Shown: positions 22,406 through 32,900 of the stretch, in pieces
How positions within the stretch are numbered: position 1 is the stretch's first letter
Layout of the letters: every line of letters starts with the position of its first letter
Notes under the pieces: generated by a model
The model's database searches: none
Seen by the model: only the letters and a program-made list of their open reading frames with translations
Told to the model about the DNA's origin: nothing
Position numbers and translations under genes: made by a program
From: Anas platyrhynchos
Lineage: Eukaryota; Chordata; Aves; Anseriformes; Anatidae
Length of the DNA stretch: 64,000 nt
NCBI RefSeq assembly: GCF_047663525.1
Contig: NC_092587.1
Location: 42,554,501 to 42,618,500 of the forward strand
Direction: 5' to 3'

Positions 22406-22411
22406 AATAAA
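22406..22411 (+). terminator. ZC3H7B: AATAAA poly(A) signal, candidate distal ZC3H7B end
   Basis: AATAAA is followed within 10 to 30 nt by a GT/T-rich element (ccgtttgtcttcctttgcc). This is the standard layout of a cleavage site. Confidence 0.45.
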
Positions 22412-22430
22412 AACCTTTCCGTTTGTCTTC

Positions 22431-25400
22431 CTTTGCCAATCCATCATGATGCAGATTCAATCTGGGATTCTTGATCAAGCCAAAGCTGAAGATGTGGCAA
22501 AGACAGGGGGGTCCCATGGAGACACCCTGCTACTGCTGTACAATCAGACCAGAAGGTCATACCCAGTGAGATCTGATTTGGGGAGGCTTGATAGGCATCT
22601 CCCCGATGCGCCTGGATGCAAACACAGCTCGTATCCTTCTGGTCAAAGGAGGAGAGGCCTGAACACGAGCTTGTAGTGCAGAGGGAATAAGACGGTTGCA
22701 CTTTTAAGCTGCTAAACCGAGTACGTGCAACACAAGAAGCATTAGTTTTACCCTCCACGGGTTATTGAGACCCTACTGACAAGAGCAAGTGTAGCTTTCC
22801 CCATCCAATGGAGACCAAAACTGTCAAACTGCAGGGCAGACAAAGCATGAGGAGGAAAACAACACGAACATGGCAGTGGTTTCCTGGCACACTCACCACT
22901 GTTTCTCCACTGAAGAAAAGAATCTCATATTTTGAAGAGAGAGGGAGAGGAGTGGTGAGCTCAGTATTCACACCCTCCCGGGAACCCGGGCAGACATTAA
23001 GGCAAGGGGCAGAGCACAAGGTCAGCCAGGAAGGATTCAGGTCCTGGGGAAGAATGAAAGGAGCAGGGGAAGAGCCCCCTGAGCAATGGGAGGAAGGTTG
23101 TAAAGTGGGAGGAAGGCTGCACACTGAAGGCCTTTAATGCCACCCTGCAGCAGCCCAGTGGAGGCAGTTTGCCTCGCCAAGCCTGTAAGCTGCAGCTGGG
23201 ATTCCTAAGCAGTTTTGTGGCTGAGTCTGCCTTCCCACACCGCAGAGAAACATTTCTGGGCAGTGACAGCAGGTGAGGCAAGCGTGATTATCGCTGGTAA
23301 TTGTTTGCTGCAGCCGTTGTGCTCAGAGCGGGGCCGTGTTGCATCATGCTGTGTGCGAGGAGAGCAGCAAACAGTTCGTGCAGGGCAGAGGAAGGTGCTG
23401 AACAGATGGCAGGGCACCTATGGGGTGGCTCTGGGCATGGGGCTTCTTGGGGCTTCCTGAAAAGCTGTGGATGCTGCTCAGCAGCTCTGGCCTGTCTTGC
23501 CCAGCCTCACCTCTTTCTCCCCAGGATGGCAGGGGAAGGGCCAGGGCCCACCCGTTGCCAATAACCTCTCCCCCTCACTTGCTGGATTCTTGCTTCCTGC
23601 TTCTCTGCAGCCCGCTGGAGGCAGGAGCAGCAGGTCCTGGTGCCCCCAGGGCAGGGGTGTTGTTTCCTGAAAGCAGATCCAGGTGCAGCAAGGATGAGAG
23701 CAGGGAACAGACAGCTCTGATTGACTTGTTCTCCACTGCAGCAGCTCCCGAGACTGCCCCTTTCACGGATGCTCCTCTCTGCAGTTTAGCTTAGAGATGG
23801 CAGCATCCCAGAAAACTTTTTTTTTTCTTTCTTTTCCCCCGAGAGCCTTGGGAAGTACGGACATAGCTGAGAGTCCCAGGAAAGTGGGTTATTTGTTACC
23901 ATCTGGCTTAATCCTCCCAAAAACGACATTTACCCAGGGCTGAGATGGAAATCTCTAAACCCAGATGCCAGAGTGGATTTGGCTTGCTGGGAACCGGAAA
24001 AATACTCAGTGCTGGAGGTGCTGTTTCGTGCATTTCTCTGTGGATTTCCTCTGTCTGCTTTAGTAGTGGGCCTTCGGTAGTGCTGGGGCCCTCGAGGCAG
24101 ACGCTCAGGAAGGATGAAAAAAAGCTGCATAGTTTCTCTAAATGAACACCAAGGCACGCTCCCCTGTTTGTACCCCAGCAAAGTTCAGCAGCAGAGAGGG
24201 AAAGTCCTGGTTCTATGGGAGGGAGATGGCCTCAATTTTCCTCAGCCAAACGGCTTGAGGATAACTGCACTGGACACTGCCCTGGAGAGCTGAGCTGCAT
24301 TTTCAATACAGAAGCAGCCTGTTTGAAAGAGACTTTCAGCAGCCTGGTCTGTCTCCTGTTTAAGACCCCAACATTCCTATCTTGGCTTTTGGGGATCAGC
24401 TGCAGCCAGCCTGCCCAGGCTTCTCAGTTGTTTTCTTTCAGCTCCCATCCTTTCTCCACACTGTTGACTCTTCTGTCAGTCCATGGGGCTCTGACCTCTT
24501 CGACTTCAGTGCTTCAAGGTCCCTGCTCCTGCCAGGAGCCACATCGTTCCTGAGGCAGGTGAGTGAGCCTGGGAAGGGCTCGCTGAGGGCTGGCTGAGCT
24601 CATTTCGACAGAAGCCTCTTCGTTTTGAGAAGGAAATGGCTGCAGGAGCATGCATCTTCTTGCTGCTCCACACAGCCCTTTTCCCTGGCAGAGGGCCAGC
24701 AATTGCTGTCCTTGGGTTTCCCCAGCCTGCTTTAAACACCTCGGTTTATTGCTGCTCTTGGCATCTCAGGGGTTCTGCCTGCTGCCAAGGGTCTGATAAA
24801 GCAAAGGCTTGCATGGAGAGCTCCCAAAGCCAGCTCTGCCCAGGCTCCCAGAGCATTTCCGGAGCAGGGAAATGCAGAACGAGCTGTAGGTTTCCTTCCT
24901 GCCCAGGGCGGCACAACTTCTGGTGATCCCATCTTTCTCACGTTATCTGCCTGCCTAAACACCTCGTTTTCTGGCAAAAAGACACCTCACAGGGAAGGCC
25001 ACGTGCCGAACTGCAGAGCTGCCACGAAGCTGGCTGCCATGTGAGCACGCCAGGAGGGAGGCATGTCTTGGCAGCGAGGTGGGAAGGAAAAGCTCATTAG
25101 CTTTTGGCACTCATTTGGGGGGGGAATTAGTTTTTAGAAATCCTTTTGCCTCAGGCAGGAGGTGCAGGTGGGTCCTTGTGCTGAGCTGTGCCAGTCACTT
25201 GGGAGATCCCAGCAGTGCCAACGGGGCTGCGGGAGGCACCTGTCCTGCTGCCAGCTCTGGAGCACAGAGCAAGCAAAGCCACTGACTGCCTCTCTCCAAG
25301 GGCCGTATCCCTGCAACGGGGAGATGTGGGTGCCAAAGGCCACGCCAGGGCCAGCAGTGAGGAGTGAGGACGGAGGAGCTCGCTGCCCTCCTCCACGCAG

Positions 25401-28400
25401 GGACAGAGGCATCGTGCGCACATACACCTAGGTGTGTTCGCGTGTGATGCCCTGCCTGGGGAGGAGGCAGCCCATCTGGAGGTGGGAAGGGGGCTCAGCG
25501 TAACGGCGTGTCCGTGCCTCAGTGCTGCCATGAAAAAGGGTCATGGCCATATTTCAGGCACCAGGCTGTCTTTAGCACCTTGGCCAATGCAGAGCCCCAG
25601 TGCTGCTTTTACCACCCTCAGCTATCCTGTCTCCTGTGCTGGCTTCTTCACTCCTTCTCCCACCTCCTTTCCTTTCGAAGTATTCTGTTGTGGATGCAGC
25701 CTCACCTGGTTTGGCCGCAGCCTTCCTTGCTGCTGTCATTCTGGGTGTCCTCGCAGCTCCGCAGATGCCCGTCACCTCCAGCAGCATCTCAACCCCATAG
25801 AAGAGGTGCCAGGAAGTGTTCAGATGTTCTTTCGGAAAGGTCCTGGTGAAATTCAACCTGCCAGCCTCTGCCAAGGTGAAAAGAAAAATGCTATTAAGCC
25901 CTACACATTATGCAAATAAATAGGTAGGTTCCCACAGTGGAAGCTGTCACTGGAGTGTGGTGTTTATTTGTCCTAGGAGCCAGGAAAAGAAAAAATAAAA
26001 TTACGTGACCTCTGGCAAAGGGTTTGCTTGGACAAAAGAAGAAAGAGGAACCCACCGACCAAGCTATGGTTGGTGCAAGAACTGGGACCACCCAGACCGT
26101 GAGGGGCAGGTTTGATCTGTAGGACCTGCAGCAGAAGACATCCCCGTGTGAGGTTGTAAGGAAATTTCCAAACAATGGTTGTGCTGCTGAATGGTCTCAG
26201 GTGACTGAAATAAAAAAAAAAAGAAAGAAAGCTGTTTTGAGAGCAGCGTGGTTTGTAAAGCTTCTAAAGGTTTCCACAGATTTTTGTCCTTATTTCCAGG
26301 TACACCTCAGGGGAGTAGCTACCTTGTCTGTCCCTTCAAAGTCCCCTCAGTTCTGCTGGCTTCTCCTCACTATTGCCTGCCAGGAGCAGCACATGCTTTG
26401 GGGTCTCAGCTACCAATGCACGTGCCCCAGATCAAACAGAACAAAAACCAGCAGGTTTTTCTCACTGAGGAGCCATTAATTTGACTCTCTCTTCTTCCTA
26501 GCTTAGCTGCCAGGTAGAAAAACATATTTAAACCTATTTATCCCTTTGTCAAAGTGGGTAGTGTGTTCTGGGTAAGGGAGGGGTGGATAGATGGATGGGT
26601 AGATAATACTGTTGTGTAAGCTTTGTGTCCTTGGAAAATCAGACAAAAATGTGTTTTTTACTTTCTAAGAGGAAACGTTCCATTGGATTATTGAGCCACG
26701 CTTTCATCTCACCTGGGGAAGCTGAGATAGCAATTAGTAGTAATAACCTCGAATGCCTTTCTTCGGTTGAGCGTCCCCGCTGCTGGTGGGCTCCCCACGA
26801 GCTGTGCTTTCAGCTACGTGTAACACACAGCTAAGCTTCCTTAGGAAGCATCAGCCCCAGAAATCAGCTTGCAGCCAGGTGCCACCACCTAGTACAAGGC
26901 CCACAGTGACAATTTGCAGGAGTTTCTGCCCAAGAAAGCACCCAGGTGTGTCACCGTCTCGTGTTTTGGGGCTGCAGGTGGCTCTGAAGGAGCACCGTGA
27001 GGGGAGGCAGAAAGGCAGCTCCAGAAGCTGAGGGAAACATGGCAGCTTGGAGATCTGTGCAAAGAACCCCACTCACCAGCTCCTTGTGATAAACCCGGTT
27101 GTACTGGAGAAGTCTGAGTGTCCAACACTTCCTCGGGGCCTCAAGGTGTCAGGGAGGCAGGCCTGATAACCCTCGCAGTCGGATCTGCAGGTGCTGGTGC
27201 ACTTCAGGCCTGGTGACAGCCCTCTGAAGAAAGATCCTTCTGAAGAGAGGAGCAGAATTAGGGTTTTAAAATAAAGGTACACCCAGGAACACAATTTAAA
27301 TAGGTGTTCCTGGAGTTTGGCCCGCCTCAACGCACCCTTCTGTGTGCCACCCATTTAGGGCATTGACTGTGCTGGTCAAGTCTGTGAGAAAAATGTGCTG
27401 TTAGGGGCTGCCTGGGCTTCTGAGTGATGGAGCAGAGCTGCTGAGACCTTTGCTGACATGGCATTATGATGAAAATAAATAACTTGGTGATCTGATAACG
27501 GTGCAGCCAGCACAAATGATGCAATCTATGGCCATGCCTGCAGCTTTCCGTGGTGACACAGAGCCAACATTCCAACTCCATTCACTAAAGGAGCTCAAGG
27601 ACTCTCCGTGGTGGGGACACAAGGGCAGATGGATGCTCCCCTCCTCTGCCTCTGCTCCCCAGCATAGTTTCTGCTTCCCCAAGGCTGGAGGTCAGGGCGT
27701 TGTTGATGCATCCTGCTGGTGATGCTGCCCCAGTTCTTCTCCCGGGTGAGAGCTCAGCTTCTGGAGACTATGAATCAAGAAGAGTTTGTGGATATGGCAA
27801 ACAGAAGATATATGAGATGTATGTTCGCAGCTCTGCACACAATCACTTGTAAATATCCACCAATAATTCAAAATCCTAAGTGACAATTTCCTCCCAACAA
27901 ACCTCATTTGCCAAAGCAATAACCGTCAGTCAGTCGCAGCTGATGTGAAGTTTATGGGTGCCTCCAGACACGTGGTCAGATGTCTGTCCAGCTTTAAAGA
28001 CAAGCCTGAGCCTGGGGCAAAACGAGGAGGTCTGGCTGCCCCTGGCACTGGGCAGCTACTTGACCTTGCCACCTTGTGATGAGGAGCAGGCCCAGGCAGA
28101 TATGGCAGTAACTCTAAATGTTAGCAATGCCTGGCGGTATCAAGTGACCCCTCTCACTTTGCCTGGAGCAGCCAGAACAAGCCAGAAGGCTCCAGGACAG
28201 GACACAGACCTCCTGACAGCCAGGCTGTGCTCCAGGAGGAAGAGATGCAATCATTTCTCTTGCTCCCTGCAGCCAAAATCCACTGACCTTCGAAAACATC
28301 TGCAGGGGCTGTCTGCTGGCTCCGGCTTTGGGTGGGTAGAGGACACTGTAATGGGTGTGGGCTGGAAGGGGAACATGCTCCCTGGCTTCATCGCCAGTGG

Positions 28401-29300
28401 TTATCGCTGTCTGGCTGGTTTCTTCCATGGAAGTGGGAAGAGCAGACCACGGGGAAAATCCCAAGAGGTTATAATGTAATTGTATCGTAATTAAGAATTA
28501 TAGCAAAGAATCTACCTTGTAATTCCTGAGCCTGGTTAGATTGGGATCTGGATCATGAAACCTCCCCAGCTAATTTGAAATTCCCAGCCACCCAGCCTGG
28601 CTAGGCAATTCTTTTTGGTTTCTATTGAGTTAAATCAAACACACTTCACTATGGGACAAAACAGAAACACTGGGCTGTTGAGAGTTTGAAAACCCTATCG
28701 CTTTTTAGCACTCCAAATGTTGGACCAGTGAAATGCTTCATTTTAAGCACTGAGAAAAAGCCCAGTGACTTTGCTCAGGCTACCTCCATGCTCAGCTGTG
28801 CTTGCTTTGCAGGGTTTTGCTGGACCGTGCCCGGTCGCTGGGAGTCAGACCACTGCGAGGCTGAGCCTCCTGAAATAGGCAGGAGCAAGCTGAGAAATGA
28901 AGGCACTTCTGTTCTAATTATTGGGAAAAGAGAAAACCCCAGCAGGCGTAAAATGCTCTTTCCCAAGGCAGACCCCTATAAGGAAGATCAGACCTTTGTT
29001 ATCCTGTCTTCAGTCCATCCCTCCCTGCTAAAACCCCTCGCTAAGAGGAGGGGCTTTCCACGCTCAAGATCTTACTTAACCAGCTGTTATCGGAGTGTTT
29101 GCAGGGTGCATGAACTCGCTGGCGTTACATCACCGCTCCGAGAGGAGGCTGCTGGATTTCTGAAAAAGACCCTGTCGCTTCTGAGGAGAAATCCTGCATC
29201 TTGGGGCTGCCACAGGCTTAAGAAAGATGCGTTAAGCTTCTAATCAGCAGGGACTTAGCGGGGGCACACAGTGAGTGCTACATCATACAAACACGCTCGC
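22431..29300. other. Intergenic region, ZC3H7B to TEF
   Basis: About 6.9 kb. Open frames up to about 185 codons occur but none resembles a known protein or has plausible splice partners. I see no RNA gene and no intact mobile element. Confidence 0.7.
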
Positions 29301-29579
29301 TGGCTGCCTCTCAGAGAACTGGAAAGTTAGCAGGCAGATGCAGGCACTGCGTGCGCGTCTCTGGGAGGCGGTCTGCACAGCTCGGAGCTCCTCAGAGCCT
29401 CCCGAGAGCCCTTTTGGGGGAGAGGATCCGTTCGCTGCTGCATTCGCAGCCGATGTGCGTACCCCTGACTGTGTGTGCGCTTTTTTTTTCCCCTTTCCAC
29501 AACGTGTGTATTTGTTATAACACCTTGGGAAGGAAAAGGGTGCTGCCTTTGCAAAGTTAGATAACTGGCCCAGTTCTTC

Positions 29580-29893
29580 GCAGTCGGATTGGCTGCGAGG
29601 GGCCCTGTAAAACCATGCTGGCCAGCAGCCCGGCCCAGCCCTGCTAGGCTGCAAGCTATTTCCACAATTGGCCACTTCAGAGCGGGAGTGGGGGAGGTGA
29701 AGACAGCTGGGCAAACTGCATCCCTGCCAGGCTGCTTCCCTTCCTCCTTGGGTTTTCTCAGGAGGAGTTGTTTGGCAAGCCCGCTCCGGGCGCCTCCGAA
29801 CCCCTCTTGCAACGCCCAGGCGAGCGGGTTGCGGCGTTGGCGGCCCCGCTCCCGGCCCTCCCTCACCCGCGCAAATCAGTCCCGGGACAGGAC
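29580..29893 (+). promoter_or_regulatory. TEF: TEF upstream promoter (inferred)
   Basis: The GC-rich, CpG-containing stretch lies just before the upstream TEF start codon. An inverted CCAAT (ggattggctg) lies near 29586. No TATA box was seen. Transcription from here is inferred from the coding exon that follows. Confidence 0.5.
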
Positions 29894-29996
29894 ATGTCAA
29901 GCTGCAACAGTGCTGGGGGCCCCGCTGCCCTGGACTTTCTGGAAGTCCTGAAGTCCCTGCTGGAGTACTCCTTACCCTGGACCAACAAAATGACAG
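29894..29996 (+). CDS. TEF: TEF alternative first coding exon (upstream)
   Basis: ATG at 29894 (context gac ATG t) and donor gtagga at 29997. The 34 codons plus one base encode a leucine-rich, probably helical N-terminus ([13 protein letters not shown]). Confidence 0.88.
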
Positions 29997-32900
29997 GTAG
30001 GATGGAGGGAACACGTGCTCGGGTGTCTGCTTTGCTTTCTGCTTCCCCTCGTCAAGTTGCGGGGCGAGGAGGGGGCAGAAGAGCTCGTTTGCTAAAAGTT
30101 TTTCAAGGGTGTGCTTCCTCTGAGAGGCCGAGTGAGTCGGGGAGCGCTGGCACTGAGCGTGTTGTGCAGCTAGGAGGAAAAGCAGCAGCGATGGATTGAT
30201 TACAGATCAGGCGGGAGTGCTGAGCTCCTGATCCTCTAAATCTCTCCGCTCAGCTACTTCTTGGAAACCCTCAGAGCGTTGTGTGCAGAGCAGGCTTGGG
30301 CACAGACCTCTGCGCTCGCCTAGGAGCAACTTCCAGGATTTCCATCCCCGCTGCCCAATGGCTCAGCCCGCAGACGCTGCAGCTCCCCAGACGTGGGCTG
30401 CCCAGGGAGCCCGGCTGGCGTGGAGCAGGCTGATTCCGTGCAGACCTTGTGCTTGATGCTGCAGTTGGTTCTCCATGGGAAGCTGGGGAACAAAACAAAG
30501 TGAATGTTGTGTTTGCTTTGCAGGAGCACTTCTGTGCTCCTAGGCACTCCCGCTCTCCGTGCAGCCGCTGAGAAAACAAGTGGAAATGACCCAGGAGGTT
30601 TTTCAGGCTGGGCCGACCGATTCTCTCTTGCTGGGCGCTCTCCAGGCGCCCATCACGTAACTCGCCGGTTTTGGATAGGATGCCACATGCCCTTGGCAAG
30701 CTGCTTTTTGGCTGTCGTGCGGTGTGTGGGAACACCTTGGCACAACAAGCTCATGTCTAGGCATGAGCGAGTCCAACTCAGAGAAACGAACACGCGCCGA
30801 GCTGGCTGGTGGGTAGGGAAGTGCCGGCAGGACACGTGGCCAGCTCGGCAGTCTCGAGGCACAGCGTGACCCAGGCGGGGGAGCAGAGAGCCAGACCCGC
30901 GGTGCGGAGGGGAGCCCTGCTTTTCCCCCGGGGTGGCAATGGGAGAGAAAGATGCTGCTGTGGTGGTGAAGGAGCTGCCAACACCTGCTGGAACACAGCA
31001 AGCCCCGTGGTGCCCGCTCGGCTCCCTGTGGGAAAGGGGAAGGGGAAATACCCACGCCTCCCAGAGGCTTATTTTGTCCTGTCGCTCTGCTGCTGCCACC
31101 TGCGAGCTGGCTCCCCCCTTCGCCGAGAATTTGCCTGTTACCCGCCATGCTTGCAGATCACTCGGTGTGACCAGTGTCGGGACCAGGGAGTGATTTCAGG
31201 GCTCACTGGTGCCCAGGTGGAAAGCGGACCTGGCGGGGAGGAGGTGGTGATGGCCAAGGAAGGCTCACGTGGCGCAGAGCCTTGCTGTGGCTGAGCTGAA
31301 GTTTGGCTGGCTCTCCGGGACCTCTGGTCTCCACAGCCAAGTGGCTTGAATTAATCCAAGGGAGGAGCGCTGGCGAGATTGATCTGTCTGGCGAGCTGGC
31401 GTGGGGGCTGGGGGGATCAATGATTTGCAGAAGGAATGATTTAGTTTTAACTGAATGTGGCTTGTTTGGCAGCTGAGGCTGCTGTTTTGTGGCAGCTTTC
31501 TTCCTCAGTTCCAGGACCACCCTGCCTCTTAGCATCACCTCCCGTAACCCTCGGCATTGTCCTTATGATGCCGCCTCCCTGCCGAGGCCGGTGTGTTCCC
31601 GTTGTGGCCATCCTCCCGCAGAGCTGAGCGCTCACCTCCTGGGTCTCCGTACCTACACACCCCTCTTCTGGGCTCGCTGGCTCCCAGGAACGCGTTCTGC
31701 TATTCAAACCTCCCAGCGGGGCTTGCTGTACGTGTTCCCCCCCCCCCCCATGCCTAGCACTGGGCTGCTTCTTGCTCGCCTCCCTGCTGCATCAAAGCTG
31801 GGCTGTTCTGCATCATCTGTCCACCCCCCCAAAAAAAACAGCAGCAACAGCCACGGCTGCTGCATTCCTCTCCTCACATTGTCCTCCTCTCTTCCTTCTC
31901 AGCTGCAGAGCACGATAAAAAGTGTAAAAGACCAGGCAGATCCCAACTCAAGAAGGTATTAGCTGATGGTGCAACGTCCACTTTGTGCTGGCAGTGACTC
32001 AAATCCCTAGTCCCAGCCTGAGGCAGCGAGGAAAAGCTCTTAGAGCAGCCTCCCTCCTTGCTGGCGGGGCAGATGGTGCCCGGGCAGGGTGCTGTGAGAG
32101 GAAACCCACAGGAATGCACCCCAGGAACTCCTGCCTTCAGGCCGAGCAGCTAACACTCTGCAGGCCAAACCCTCGCCTTGCAGAGTCACAAGGCAGGGGC
32201 GGTGTGGCGTGAACTCAGCGTTCAGCACCTACTGAGCCGGGGTGGAAACGGGCTGGAGAAAGAACATGGTCGGTCTGAAGGGAAAAGCCCTGGAGGAAAG
32301 GCCGCTGAGTGTGGTACCAACCTCCATTCACATGGACATTACCCAGCAAAGCTGTTGCCATGTGCAGGGGGGATGCACACAGAGCCTGTTCCTTGAAGGA
32401 GCTCTGTAAAGCACTGAGGCACGGCCCAACCATCCCTGGGGGCCTCCAGCATCAACAACAATGGAACAAAGCAACCAAGAGAGCTGCAGCTGAGTGGGGA
32501 GCCCACAGCCCGCCCTGCTCTGGCCAAGGCCCCTCACCCTGTTCCTAGAAGCTGCTCCCTCCCAGCCTGGCTAGGTCGCGTCCTCGTTACCACCTACCAT
32601 TTAGCTGCTGGCTGGATAAAAGCTCTGCTGCGAGCCCCTCGCCGAGCTGTGTGCGCTGCCTCTGCCATGTGTGGTCTGACATCTGCCTTTCATTGCCCCG
32701 TGTGAAGTGGCATCTCTCCTCCACGCATGTGCTCGTTCCTTCTGCCAGCTGAGCTTGGCAAGGCAGAAGGAGCCTGTTGAAGGCACGTGGCAGCCCCGGA
32801 ACACACCGGGCAGTGGAGCATGACCTGTTCTGCATGCTGCTTGCAGCTGGATTTATCATCCAAACCCCCTTGAAACGATGCGTTAACCTGTGCAGTTCCA

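Larger units (their letters stand above)
18153..22430 (+). other. ZC3H7B: ZC3H7B 3' UTR (extent inferred)
   Basis: No open frame of note follows the stop. The sequence turns AT-rich from about 20.5 kb, with several poly(A) signals: ATTAAA 20646, AATAAA 21448, 21456, 21716 and 22406. I place the end after 21716 or 22406, which gives a 3.5 to 4.2 kb UTR. It contains a perfect hairpin at 20602-20642 and a MIR-like relic near 19825-19955. Confidence 0.65.

Noticed and set aside
27958..29243. Open frames of 173 and 185 codons upstream of TEF
   Set aside because: No known domains and no promoter or splice logic. Treated as chance.
29283..30014. 243-codon open frame antisense to the upstream TEF first exon
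   Set aside because: Shadow of GC-rich promoter and coding sequence. The + strand reading is clearly TEF.
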